The position numbers and the translations under genes are program-made. A stretch of DNA of 64,000 bases from Pseudovirgaria hyperparasitica (lineage: Eukaryota > Ascomycota > Dothideomycetes > Acrospermales > Acrospermaceae), in NCBI RefSeq assembly GCF_010093815.1, contig NW_022985557.1, positions 558,001 to 622,000 on the forward strand, given 5' to 3'. The notes under the pieces were generated by a model. The model was not told the DNA's origin and did no database searches. It saw nothing but the letters and a program-made list of their open reading frames with translations. Positions 10,430 to 21,609 of this stretch are shown here, piece by piece (within the stretch, counting starts at the first letter, position 1; every line of letters starts with the position of its first letter).

Positions 10430-11239
10430 CTTGAGATCGAACCGCAAAATATAGGTTACTTTCCTTGTTGATATCGTCGGAATGGACAGAGTAGTTAACT
10501 GTGTATGTCAGGTACTGAGGAGAGGTTAAGGGTCGTTTGGTAGGCTACTTCGATCTCATAGAGTGAGTGATGCCACGTCGAGGTCGTCACTTTTATCGAA
10601 TTGGAAATGACGTAAAGAGCACGACTTTAAAAATGTAAAAAAAAATGAAAGCGAGAACGAGAAGCAGTCCCTACTTAGGGCAATGATCGTGAGAATGGAA
10701 GCAAAAACGCTGCCTTCAGTTCTTTTTGGACGACGAAAAATTATCATTCAGTCTGGTCTTACCTACCATGCTTGTATTTGTCAGTGAAATCGGTGTCTTC
10801 TGGCTGGTCGTTTGACGTAGTGTGCGCTTTTTCAATACTAGTATTACGTACTTCATGATAAGTTAAGTTCCTTACGGGCCGGGTCATATGGCTTGGTGAA
10901 GATCGTAACCACGACAATTGCTATGCTCTGATTTGAGTGAGAATTCGCATCCGCAATACGAGGTTCCGAAGTTGCCTGGTCAACAGCTGGTGTGCTTGTT
11001 GGACTTCCAAGCAGGGGTGTTCGAGTGAATAGCAGGGGCATACACAATGATCTTGACATGTTTCTGTGAAGGTCAACTAGGCTGAACCAGGTATTTGCAC
11101 ATCGCGAAGAAAAATCGTAGGTAAACCTCGGGTCATGTCGAAGTATGATTAGCAAGATTTGGGTGACAACGAAGCCTACGCTGTGGCAGGCACGGTGATA
11201 GTAATCCTCCAGGCTCACTCCATAGGGTATAGTGAGAAA
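10430..11239. other. Intergenic, no supported gene
   Basis: 810 bp between two minus-strand genes. A 121-codon frame (10853-11218) starts only at GTG and has no family resemblance. A short A-run (10637-10646) is present. Confidence 0.55.
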
Positions 11240-12109
11240 TTAATAAAACAAAAGCTGTAAACCATCCTTCCCGTAGCGTTCTTTGAGATTGTTCATCGCC
11301 AGAAGCTTTACCAAAGGCACTTGGACCTCCTTCATATCAAGCACGCCTCGTTTTTTGGTATCGATGTGACTAGCGTCTAGTACAATCACTCTTAACTTGT
11401 CCATCTTGAGGGCTCCATTGTCAATCAGGTCATACACCCTCTGAGGAGTCCCAACCCCAAAACTCATGCGCACTTTGCCACAGGTCTCTATGGCTTCTTT
11501 AAGTTTAATATGCTTTGCGAACAGCTTCTCTACCTTTCCTTCTTTCGTCTGGAAAGTCCGTAAACTCCGTACTAGCTCTGCAGCACGAAGACCTGCTGAT
11601 GCTATGACGAGAATATGCGGCGAACCAGGCGTACTGGGTGCTTTGTCTAAATCGATATTCTTGGGGCTGAACTTTCTGATGAAGTCTGCCAAATTATCGG
11701 TCGTCCGTGGCTTTAACCAAGAGGTTGTATCGGCTATGGCACTTTCTGAAGCCACAAGTTAGCATGTATGTTCCGGACAAGTGGAAATTTCGAAGCTGAT
11801 ACCTGGAATGTAGCGGTCCTCAAGTTCTACGTGACTCAGCTCAGGCTCAAAGCGCTTGGTCCGCTGGGCAACGTAGTCGGACAATAGTCTTGCGTCCATC
11901 TTTGACAGACCATTATTTATCCCTAGGTCGCCATCAAGGTCTGCATCGTTTATATCTTTCGGCTTCTTGCTCCGTCGCTTGCGCTTTGTAGGTTTCTGCT
12001 GCTCTGATTCGACTTCGCCATCGTGCCGCTTGCGTTTGATGCTACTCTTTGATGTCTCGATGTTGGCTGACAGAGTCCCCTCAACGTCTGAATCTCCGGA
12101 AATCGACAT
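11240..12109 (-). CDS. cms1: Cms1-like ribosome-biogenesis protein
   Basis: Two exons, 12109..11803 and 11745..11240, are joined across a 57-nt intron (GTATCA...TTCAG with a GCTAAC branch), giving 270 residues. The N-terminal ~70 residues are acidic/basic, with a clear nuclear-localisation cluster (KPTKRKRRSKKPK). The conserved part has RYIPESAIADTTSW across the splice, ILVIASAGLRAAELVRSLR, LFAKHIKLKEAIE, SFGVGTPQRVYDLIDNGAL, VIVLDASHIDTKKRG and a final LQLLFY. This is the helicase-like but ATPase-deficient fold of Cms1, a component of 90S pre-ribosomes in small-subunit processing in the nucleolus. Length agrees with the family. It is divergent from the CENP-T gene with about 314 bp between the starts. 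Confidence 0.9.
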
Positions 12110-12423
12110 ATCGGTGTTGTGCTCAAGACGATTGCATTGGTTGAGCAGCGTCTTATTGAACTGACGTGGGAAGTCCCTAGACTAATTTTTTGGTGGACTC
12201 TTATCGATAAGACGTAGATCCCTGCAGGTGCTGTAGCGTAGATGTGGTGGAGTGGGTCCGCTACGATCCCGACGCGTCTCGCGCTGCACCACCTGGGGAT
12301 TGATGGTTCACGCAATATGCCCAGGTCATAACAAATCCCGATTGGTCTTCCTCCAACACTGTCAGTTGGCAGTCGCAAAACTCCATAACATCTGATCCAG
12401 CACGAACATCTTCCCTCGCGAAG
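12110..12423. promoter_or_regulatory. Divergent promoter of cms1 and CENP-T genes
   Basis: 314 bp between two divergent starts; it must carry both promoters. No element can be named with confidence. Confidence 0.5.
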
Positions 12424-14177
12424 ATGTCTGAACCGCGGCCAAAGCGGCAGCGAGTTACGCCACGAAATTCGAACGCAAATGAGCTTGCTACTCAAGCTCA
12501 GACGCCCTACGCAAATGTAAACACTGCTCGAGTGTTTCAATGATAGTAGAATCTAGACTGACAAGATACAGCTTCGTCAACTTGCTTCGTTGATCAAAAA
12601 GCCCGCAGCGACTCCGTACAGGCGTGCTGTATCTGCTGGGCCAGAGACGACACCAGGAACCGAACGTAGCGCGAACACGACACCAGGGACGCAGAATAAG
12701 ACACCGAGATCTGTTGGAAGAACTGGCCTCTATGCTAGACCTGTGATCGCGCGTCGTGGTCCGCCAACAACACCGCATGCGATTCGGGCACTGCAGCAAA
12801 GACGCAATGCTGCTATCACACCAGGGAAGAATAGAAGGCGGAGCGGCCGTATGCAGAGGGAAACGCCTAGGGACACCTTGCGAGCATTAAGTCGACTTCT
12901 TGCTCCTAAGAGCAAGCCTATCGTTGCCACACCGCGTACAGGAGGACAATCAAGAAGAAATTCACTGTTGGACGACATCGACGACGAATCTGATCCCCGA
13001 CCACCGAGACTGTCTATGCCTTTGGACTTTGAATCCGATGATGAAGACGCGCCGCCACGCCTATCAGCTTTGCCAGAAGATCTCGACAACGACAACCTGA
13101 CTGCAAACCTGACTGCGGTGTCTCTAGAGACGGGCCGTCGCGCTATAAGCGAAGATCCGAGATACACAAGAAGGAGCCTGGGAAGGCTAAGTGAGCGATT
13201 TCCGGGAATCAATGATCTTAGCTTTGATGCTGGAGATGGTGCAGACCCCGACGCGACTTTCCTTCGCGAAAACAACCTGTTCGGCGATAATGGGGATATC
13301 AACATCGATGATGGCACGATCAACTTGGGCGACGAAGCAACAGCTGACCTACGCGCGCTAATGGAAACAACAAGACAGCGGAGTAGATACAGTGATTTAG
13401 GAATACCCGGGTTAGATGACCATGATGAGCCAACATTCCAATTCAGAATTGGAGGCCAGGATCGACTTGCACAGCCAGTATTCACCTATCCGCCTAACGA
13501 GGAAGATCATGCAAGTGCGGCAAATCTGGTAGAAGGCGATGAGGCGGCAGCGGACTATGATGACGAGACAGCTCTGGTTGGATTAGAAGAACCACAATCT
13601 GATGCATCCGACGGAGAAGAGCCTATACTACGTCAAGACTCAGTTGAACTAGCACAGGCTCCGGAAACGGATGCTAAGAAGGTTCGCAGGTGTCGAAAGG
13701 AAGTGAAGGTGTCCAGATATGGCATCGAATACCCATCCCTGCCATCGAATGTGGTAAAGAGGGTCGCAACAAGCTTTGCACGAATACACGGAAACAGCAA
13801 CACGAAACTCAACAAGGAGACGCTGGCAGCTATCGTAGAGGCATCAGACTGGTTTTTCGAGCAAGTGGGAGAGGACCTGGGCACGTATGCAGTACATGCT
13901 GGACGGAAGACCATAGAAGATAGCGACGTGATGACACTGATGAAGCGGTATGTTCGATACATCAGTGTTGGGTTCCGGAGTATCTTGCTTATCTTGCTAA
14001 ACAATCTATAGGCAGCGCCAGCTCAACGCAACAAACACGCCATTCTTCCTGGCGCAGCGATACCTGCCCCGGGAACTGTTACAAGAGATGCGCATGCCAG
14101 CACCCAAAGTCAAATCAAAAGCGCATAAGAGGAAACGAAGGCTGGAGACGGTCGATGAAGAAGATGACGAGGAGTGA
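12424..14177 (+). CDS. CENP-T, inner kinetochore histone-fold protein
   Basis: Three exons, 12424..12516, 12572..13947 and 14012..14177, give 544 residues in one frame. CENP-T (yeast Cnn1) binds centromeric DNA with CENP-W/S/X through a C-terminal histone fold and recruits the Ndc80 complex through its N-terminal tail. The N-terminal third is basic and Thr-Pro-rich (TPGTERSANTTPGTQNKTPR; HAIRALQQRRNAAITPGKNR), suiting CDK phosphorylation. The middle is acidic and disordered. The histone fold covers about residues 410-510, with YPSLPSNVVKRVATSFARI, LNKETLAAIVEASDWFFEQV, AVHAGRKTIEDSDVMTLMKR, then after intron 2 QRQLNATNTPFFLAQRYLPR. The last residues are basic then acidic. Intron sizes are 55 and 64 nt. 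Identification rests on the fold sequence and is strong. Confidence 0.92.
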
Positions 14178-15979
14178 AAGTAACTCCAACAAAGCCTTAC
14201 GCACTAGTGCTTATTAGTTAGTACACACGACTATTGATACCCCTTTCTACCAAAAAAACTAGCATTTCCTACACTATTCAACATGAACAACACTACTAAG
14301 AAAGAACACCATTTTCAATAGTCGATATTTCGTCACACTCTCACAGTCTCACACCTGCAGTCGCAATATGAGTGATGAGTAAGACGAACAATAAAGCCTG
14401 GACGACCGACCTACGTGCCGTGCCCCCATGACCAACCCAATGAGCACAAAACTGGTTCCAGGCCCCAATGACGAGTCACGACATTGCCCTGCCGTGCAGG
14501 ATCACACAGCAAATCGATCGTGTTTCGAAACCAAACATTATCCCCTTCGTCGGCGGCGGCGGCGGGCCCGAAGCACACACCAGAACACGACCAGTGCATC
14601 CTCGTACATACTGTATTTAACTTTATAAACTTTTCGAACGATAGTACATACAACGTAGTAATGAGCTAAAGAAAGACTATGATGCTACTTGGAGGCGAAA
14701 GCTTAAATCAACAAATCGCGATCTGTTGGACCCTGCATGCATCTAGATATAGCTGCAAGCAACGGGAAGGTCTCCGGTGCCGTCGAAGCGGACGGGATAG
14801 TAGTTATTTATCAAGGGAGGAGGAGAGTTTGTCGGAGGTTTGATGGATGGGCAATCGGTAGTGCAGTGCATATTGTAATCCTGGCTTTGTGCAGGGCAGA
14901 AACATGGCGAGAAAGGTTCGCAGCGTGTGGGCAGGCAGAAGGCGGAAATGAGGCATCCGCACGGCTAGTTCGTTCAGGCGCAGAGGCCACGATAAGGCAC
15001 GACCCTCAGGTTTCGGCGGCAGTGTGCCGTGGCTGTGGGAGTTGTACTATGTACTATGTACTGTGCACCATGTATGTGGAACCGTGTGAAGTAATTAGTC
15101 GGTATTTCCTGGCTTGCATCACATTCACGGACTCAGTCGAGTCTGGACTTGTGTTATGACTTAGTCAGATGTAGGGTTCATGTCTGTCTTCTCAAGCCAG
15201 GAGTTTGAGTCAACAAGTTCGAATGTGATCTGTCACGACGTACGTCAGCGTGCAAGCAGTAGCATCCATCTGACAGGCACAGCATTCCATAGCGATAAGA
15301 TGAGGGGACCTCCCACACAAGGGAGCAACTACGAAACGTTGGTGGAAAGTATGTATGACGGCGGGAAGAAAGCGTTCGAGTACGACAGAGGGAGGAGGAC
15401 CTGCATATGATTGTGCAGACAGGGCTGGAAAGGCAACGGGTTGGTGGTATATTATTACATTCGTCTCCAGGTCCTCCTGTCATCTTCCTGCATGACCTCC
15501 ATTGTAGAGATGAGAACAGTCGTAGAACAGGGTGGTTGGGATCGAGGAGATATATAATAGCGAGCCACGAATAGGAGAAAATACGTGCACAAGACGCACA
15601 GAACGGGATATTGGCATCGATATATCTCTAACACGAGGGCGAGTGTGTGTGTGTGACCTCGGCAGTGTGTGTGACGGGTGTGATTGGCCACACGATCGGG
15701 TTTCAGCACCAATTATTGTTTGTGTCAAGGGGGAGAGTCAGAGTGGGAAGAAATTAGGGGATTCTACAGGGCAATATAGATGTATGCGAAGTGGGGTTAA
15801 CAACAACCCGCCGGCCGGGCTCCGGCTCCTTGATCAGCGAGGTTTTCCCTCGTGGCAGCAGCAGCAGCGCCGCGTTGCGCAACTCGACACAGCACAGCCT
15901 CTGCGGCGCGTGGTTTAGGTATGACCTGTGGCTATACATGGTACTTGTATTGATAATTGACAACTGGCATGGCGTCTTT

Positions 15980-16001
15980 GAGTGAGTGAGTGAGTGAGTG
16001 A
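15980..16001. repeat. (GAGT)n microsatellite
   Basis: About five copies of GAGT in a row, followed by a GTGT/ATGT tract at 16008-16031. Non-coding. Confidence 0.85.
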
Positions 16002-17098
16002 TGGAGGGTGTGTGTGTGTATGTATGTATGCTTATGTGCCGCTGGTCCGTACCTGGGCGTTTCACCATGCACCGCTGTCAATGAACGATACCCTGCCTCC
16101 ACGATGGAAGAAGAGTCAGACAGAGGCAGAGAGGCGGAGAGAGGGAGGAAAAGAGATGAATGCGCTGGAGGAATAGTGGAATAAGAATAACGATTCGTAG
16201 TTTGGGCCGGGGCCTGGCTGGCGTGGTGTGTATCTTACGTTTGAGCTGAGCTTGTACCTTTTTCTGTAGTATTACCAGTTACAACTTACCTGCGACTGGA
16301 CTGGACTGCACCCGTCCCGTTCCCTAATTTACCCCCAAAGCTACTGCAACTAATTAACGAAATCCTTCATCGTCACGCACAGCTGAGTGATCACCTACTT
16401 CTCTGCCCAGACCGCCGCCACCATCTCTCACTCTCTCTCTCTCTTGTCGCTATCACATTGCGCCTCTCGTTCCTTTTGCTTCGGCATCTTCTACTCTCCT
16501 TCACTTCTTTTCTGCTTCTACTATTACTTACTCACAACTTTGCACCGAGCTACTTTCTGTCTTTTTCTTTTTTTTCTATGCTTGCTTGCTGTCGTTGCGT
16601 TGCCTACCTTTCGAATACCACGACTTATCTCGTCAATCGCCTATCCAACCTTGTCCCGACTGTCGCAACGGCCGACTCGACCTTCACGATACCATTCACT
16701 CCATATAGAGACCAAGATCGACTCCTCTGCTTCCTCCGGCGATTTCCGCATCCTCCGACCAGCTCAATCGTCCTAAAACCCGCAGTGTTCGCGTATGTCG
16801 GCAAATCTCCTACTTCTGAAACCCCACTGCATAATTCCCTCTGTTTGGTGTCTGCCGCAACAACAGTCGCATAACCTCGTCGCTTGGCCATTTTCAAGCA
16901 TCGAGTCTAGAATGCTATGCGCATGATTTTCTTGCTGCTCTGGACGGGTTACCGTCCAGAGTCGTAGTAACATCGAATATGCCGATCATGACAGTCTCAT
17001 CGCTTACCTGTTTATTCGCTCTTCAGATTGCCACTCTTCTCGCTGACGTAGCTTGTAGTTATCATACTCAATCAGACACTATTCAATCTTTCGCACGA

Positions 17099-17125
17099 AT
17101 GCCACCTCCAAGCTCGACGACTTGA
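17099..17125 (+). promoter_or_regulatory. Short upstream ORF in leader of the EGF-like gene
   Basis: ATG at 17099 opens an 8-residue frame (MPPPSSTT) that ends at TGA 17125, 11 nt before the first in-frame ATG (17137) of the long protein. If the mRNA leader includes this stretch unspliced, ribosomes would meet it first, so it could damp translation. An intron in the leader could remove it. Confidence 0.45.
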
Positions 17126-17136
17126 CCAATCAATAC

Positions 17137-19695
17137 ATGAATCCGGGATTCGGTGAAGGTGATGCGCCATACGGTGCATCTGCTGAGCGGTGGAACATGA
17201 GCACATCTAGGAAAGGTTCTGTGAAGGCCGCAAGAGAACGTCTGCAGGTTGCACAGAACAATCAGCGACAGGGAATGTTGTCGGCCGGAAGGTCACAAGG
17301 GACATACCCAGCACCAAACCAGCTTGTCTCGCAATTCCAAGCACGTCCACGAAATGATCATGCTCCAATGACTAGCAGTCTAGGCATGTCAAATGTACAG
17401 CCTCACCCGCAGTGGACTCTGGAGGAAGACAGTCACGATCAATATGTCCATGGCCAACAAGCACAGAGGAAAGAACCACCACCACGCCCGCCTCGACCGA
17501 GTTATGTTCCTTCCATTCTCGACCCAACTCACTACACCACAGCTTCAACGTACGGACAGCCGCTTCATGACTCCATGCAAACACCTATAGAGCCATATCA
17601 AGCTCAGCCGCAATACTACGAATACGGTCACAGCGATCCCCAGCCCGATTGGTCTCCTGAACACTATCTTTCTCCCAACTATCATTCCCACCGCAATTCC
17701 GACCGACCCATGACACTAATGTCACAAAGCACAGCTTCATCTCTAGGCGAAATTCCCGACTTCCCAATCGTCCCCAATCCGCACCAGCAGAAGAAGTCTC
17801 CCTTAGTCGGGCCCCCTCCTTCCGCACGACGAGGTCCATCCTCGTACTACTCGCAAATGTCATTCGTGTCTCCAATCGTCGAAGAGTCGGAGGGAACAAA
17901 ATCACACAACTCTTTTGCTTCCAGCAATGTCTTCTCTCCCGAGCAGCATGCCTCCTACGATGACGGTGAGAGGTCAGTTACAGACGATAAGGATCTTGAA
18001 AAGGATCCCAACTACGCTCTGGCAGGCGCAGGTCCTCAAGGAAGTAACCGAGGACCAGTTAGAAAAGCGAGTCTGGGACGTCGCGAAAAGCCTATGTTGA
18101 CGACAATCAGATCAGGAGACACGCTACGCGACGAAGCAGTCGAGCAAGGCATATCAAGCAAGACAAAAGGAGCTATTGCTCAAGCTGCTGTTGCAGCAGG
18201 TGCCGCTGGCGGTGCCTTTGCTGCTGGGTTCGGCTCAAGGCATGGCTCAAAGAGCAATTCGCGAGTAAACAGTCCCGGTGGCAGTCGATCAGAGCTCAGC
18301 AGTGGGACAGGACTTCTCGAAGACTCGTCGTCGGATTCGGAGTCTTTGATATCTCCCATCCAGGGAGTTGCTGCTGGACGGCCAAACATCTCTCGATCCC
18401 GCTCGCCTCTGGCCATCTCAGTCCTTGACTCGGATTCTGATGCTCCGACCGGGAGAGGACAATCTTCCAACCGACCGATCCGCCAGGCATCCTTTGCAGA
18501 TCGCGCCAGGACCAGACGACCTCCGAAGCTGAACATGGATGCTGTTCGTGATGCAGAAGCTCGAGGCAGTCTGACAAGTCTACCTGATCTCATTCGACGG
18601 GCAACTCGTCTGGCCGCAAATCTAGACCGTGGCAAAACAGCTAGCCGTCTCGGGTTGGATGTTTTCGCAGATGGCACCTACAACGGGCACCATCGCGGGT
18701 CGGGCTCTTTGTCTGACATGCTCGCTTCATTCCCCCCGCCGGCATTAGGGACACCCGATCAAGGATCGTTCAGCCGCGAACGTGGCTCCAGATGGCCGCC
18801 CCGGCATTTCGACCAGATCTCTACTTATCACGACGAGAAGTCTCCAGACCGGAAGAAGCAAGGACGTCGATGCTGCGGAATGCCTCTCTGGGTGTTTATT
18901 GTCGTGATGCTAATACTATTCCTGCTGATCGCAGCAGCTGTGGTTGTTCCAGTCGTCCTCATCGTTCTGCCACGCCAAAGGGACTCCTCGCAAGCCTCAG
19001 TCGCGTCTCAATGCAACACTAGCTTCAGCTGTTCCAACAATGGTGTCGTAATTACCACACCTCAGGGCTCTTGCAGCTGCCTTTGCAAGGATGGCTTCAC
19101 AGGCGAGCGCTGTACGACTGCATCCGATGCATCGTGTACTACGATGAGCATTCCGGGTGTGGATTCTGCGACTTTAGGCAACGTCATACCTCGCCTTCTG
19201 AACGACGCCAATCAGAATTTCAGCATTCCCCTTGACGCTGCTCAGGTTGTCGCCCAGCTCAACGCTGCTGATCTGAGTTGCAGAGCTGAAAATTCTCTCG
19301 TCAACTTTGGTACTGGATCAAGCCGCCGCCGGTCTCTGGACTACATTTCTCAGCCCATCCTTCCACGCCAGGAATCATCCGCAGCTTCCACAGCAGTTCC
19401 GACTTCAACACCTTCCGCTACTCCCACCCCCTCATCCACGTCGACACCGAAACCGACGCCTTCTGGTGCTGACTCCGTTACTTATACCCTTGACTTTGCC
19501 CGCGTATCTGTTCTCTTCATTCTCCAAATCAGCACCAGCGTCGACACTGCCTCGGAGGCGCAATCAAGCATCAAAGATGCACTGTCCAACGTTCCCCGAG
19601 AGACATTGAATCACATATCTGTAAAAAACTTCACAATCAACCTAGCCGACTACCACATTACCGTACCCAACGGCACTACCTATGGAAACCAATAG
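17137..19695 (+). CDS. Single-pass membrane protein with EGF-like domain, fungal
   Basis: One exon, 852 residues from ATG 17137; an upstream TTG extends the frame by five codons. Residues 1-575 are long, disordered and cytoplasmic-looking: rich in Ser/Pro/Gln/Arg, with Pro-rich PPPRPPRPSYVPS and Ser/Asp patches. Around residue 578 a Cys-Cys-Gly lead precedes a long membrane helix (PLWVFIVVMLILFLLIAAAV and on, to about 608). Just beyond it lies an EGF-like unit, from CNTSFSCSNNG to CSCLCKDGFTGERC. Then come an extracellular stretch and a Ser/Thr/Pro stalk (TSTPSATPTPSSTSTPKPTP) and a C-terminal domain with N-glycosylation sites. The domain order is known from conserved but uncharacterised proteins of Pezizomycotina. 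A cell-surface or wall-sensing role would fit but is inference. Confidence 0.85.
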   Translation: MNPGFGEGDAPYGASAERWNMSTSRKGSVKAARERLQVAQNNQRQGMLSAGRSQGTYPAPNQLVSQFQARPRNDHAPMTSSLGMSNVQPHPQWTLEEDSHDQYVHGQQAQRKEPPPRPPRPSYVPSILDPTHYTTASTYGQPLHDSMQTPIEPYQAQPQYYEYGHSDPQPDWSPEHYLSPNYHSHRNSDRPMTLMSQSTASSLGEIPDFPIVPNPHQQKKSPLVGPPPSARRGPSSYYSQMSFVSPIVEESEGTKSHNSFASSNVFSPEQHASYDDGERSVTDDKDLEKDPNYALAGAGPQGSNRGPVRKASLGRREKPMLTTIRSGDTLRDEAVEQGISSKTKGAIAQAAVAAGAAGGAFAAGFGSRHGSKSNSRVNSPGGSRSELSSGTGLLEDSSSDSESLISPIQGVAAGRPNISRSRSPLAISVLDSDSDAPTGRGQSSNRPIRQASFADRARTRRPPKLNMDAVRDAEARGSLTSLPDLIRRATRLAANLDRGKTASRLGLDVFADGTYNGHHRGSGSLSDMLASFPPPALGTPDQGSFSRERGSRWPPRHFDQISTYHDEKSPDRKKQGRRCCGMPLWVFIVVMLILFLLIAAAVVVPVVLIVLPRQRDSSQASVASQCNTSFSCSNNGVVITTPQGSCSCLCKDGFTGERCTTASDASCTTMSIPGVDSATLGNVIPRLLNDANQNFSIPLDAAQVVAQLNAADLSCRAENSLVNFGTGSSRRRSLDYISQPILPRQESSAASTAVPTSTPSATPTPSSTSTPKPTPSGADSVTYTLDFARVSVLFILQISTSVDTASEAQSSIKDALSNVPRETLNHISVKNFTINLADYHITVPNGTTYGNQ

Positions 19696-21609
19696 ACGTC
19701 ATATTTTCAGAGCAACACTAGCACCTCACACATACGACTGAGTAGACATGCATAGCCCTGCGCCAAGGATCGACCCTAATGACACGAAGAGCGCACGTCA
19801 TTTTTTCGGCGCATATCATCACTTCGCTTCGTGCGTCTTTGTTTTTTTGTCGCATTTTCAGCGTCATGTAACGTACCCTTTCTTGTAAATCTCCCTAGAG
19901 CAGGCTTTTTTTTCGTTCCGGTCGCGTATCGGGTGGCATTTTCCGGACACCTCTCGATGATCTGCGTTTGCTGCATTAGACGCATGGCACTTTGCTTGAC
20001 ATATCTTCGTCACTTGAATTGTGACTGCATGGAGGCTGGATGCTGGAGGCTGGAGGTTCTGGTTGTATGTAATGCGTAATGCAAGCATGAAGCCACCAAT
20101 ATATATATCGTGAAGGCGATGATATTAGAGAGACAATTTGCAGTATCTCATAATCTCATAACCTGTGTGTGTAGTGTCCTCGAACTCTATTGATGCGGAT
20201 TTCAGCTCCTTGAGTTAATTACTATCAACCATGACCTGCTGTGGCTCGTCACAGCCCACAAACGACCACTTCTCAAGCAGATCCTCCCTGCATCTCCTCC
20301 AGTGGCGACGTACGCCACAGCATTGACAACACTCAGATCCTCGTCGAGAGCATACCTCCAACCAGGACACCCTCAATACGAGACACATATAGTCTCCAAG
20401 TAGTTAGACGTCCTTCCAGGCAGGGCCCACACGTCGTTCAAAATAGGGCCCCAATCCCAGCCCCATTGGAACCGCGCTCTTCGGACCGGCCCACGGGCCC
20501 ACTCCCGTTTTGATGAACGATGGATGAATCGATTGCGCGGGGTGCTCGTCGACCAGTGCGAGTCCCCCCCCCTTTTTTTGCGCGCCGGTTCGAATTTTTT
20601 ATTTGTTTGCAGGTTGTTGATGTCACTGGTGTCGGTGATGTTGGCGGTGCGATGGCGGATGAATGAATGTATTGTCTGTCTTTAACACCTCTTTGCTGTT
20701 GATGAATGTGGTGGCGAAAGTTTTCCGCCCGTTGAAAACAACAGGTCCGTCTGGGTCTCGGGTGGTATGTGGAACTTGGTCCGATCAGTCCTCGGAAGCT
20801 CAGCGGCCCATTGTACGGAGAGTTCGTTGGGGTCCAGGAACGGATCGGGTAGCCATTATGTTCTGCTCTTGCAAATAAATTCGGATGGATTTTCTGTGAT
20901 AGGATTCCTGGCTGGCCCGCCAAGGCTCGTCTTCGTTGTCGGAACGTCTGGATGTCTAGCCGGTGGAGAGATCATGTCTTGCTCTAGCTGCCGATGCTGT
21001 CGTTTCGCAAGTTTCGGTACGGACAGCGCAGGCCGTGTCGAATATGGTCGAAAATCTAGTTCACAATCCGTTCGAGTGCCGGGAAACAGGTACTGCTGCA
21101 TCGACTATTACAACACGAGCCGCATCAAAGAAAATCCAACAGACTTCGGATGGCAGAGCAGATGGAGATACTCGGAGGCTATGTTCCGTGTCTTTTCTGT
21201 AACATGTACCCATATGCTAATTAGCGAGGTCAGTTAGAGGTCTCGTTAAAGTTGGTCGGTCCGGTTCGGTCTAATAATCTGTCGGCCATGGAAGTACCAG
21301 TTTCGCATTGACGTACCAATTCCTCAATTGGTTGATCGCGAGATAAGAGTGACTGTACCTCAGCGCTTCATGCTTTACTCACATCACATGATGCGGGGTC
21401 GCCAAATATAGGAATGATTTGTCGTCCTGCCAGACAGGGGCTCGTGTGATAAGAGTTACTATTGCATGGCATGCATGCAACCTCATCCTCATACTCTGAG
21501 CATGGATGGCTGCGTATTCATTTGTGCCCTCTACTAGTGCTACTTTACTACTCCAATCTCCTTGAATGACAGTACACTTCACATCCACGGTTTCGCCCAA
21601 TCGCTCAAG
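19696..21609. other. Intergenic, no supported gene
   Basis: 1.9 kb. Frames of 156 codons (20767-21237, plus) and 161 codons (20438-20923, minus) overlap each other and show no domain, signal or splice logic. The stretch 20567-20580 has C- and T-runs. The part before 21610 is the promoter of the sugar transporter. Confidence 0.5.

Larger units (their letters stand above)
14178..17136. other. Long intergenic region with microsatellites and a pyrimidine-rich leader
   Basis: Nearly 3 kb without a supported gene. It contains an ACTATGT-type short repeat (15045-15073), a (GAGT)5 tract (15980-16001), a GTGTGT/ATGT tract (16008-16031) and a strongly C/T-rich stretch (about 16390-16620). The C/T-rich stretch probably forms part of the 5' leader or promoter of the gene at 17137. 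Several 60-140 codon frames occur, but they follow the skewed composition and look like chance. The size suggests extensive upstream control or a lost gene. Confidence 0.5.

Noticed and set aside
10853-11218. 121-codon minus-strand frame
   Set aside because: Begins only at GTG; the nearby ATG (11223) is in another frame and stops at once; no domain.
20580-20600. GGTTCGAA-like tRNA B box
   Set aside because: No matching A box, acceptor-stem pairing or terminator context around it.
20438-21237. Two overlapping frames of 161 (minus) and 156 (plus) codons
   Set aside because: They overlap on opposite strands, show no signal, domain or conserved pattern, and look like chance in a long gap.
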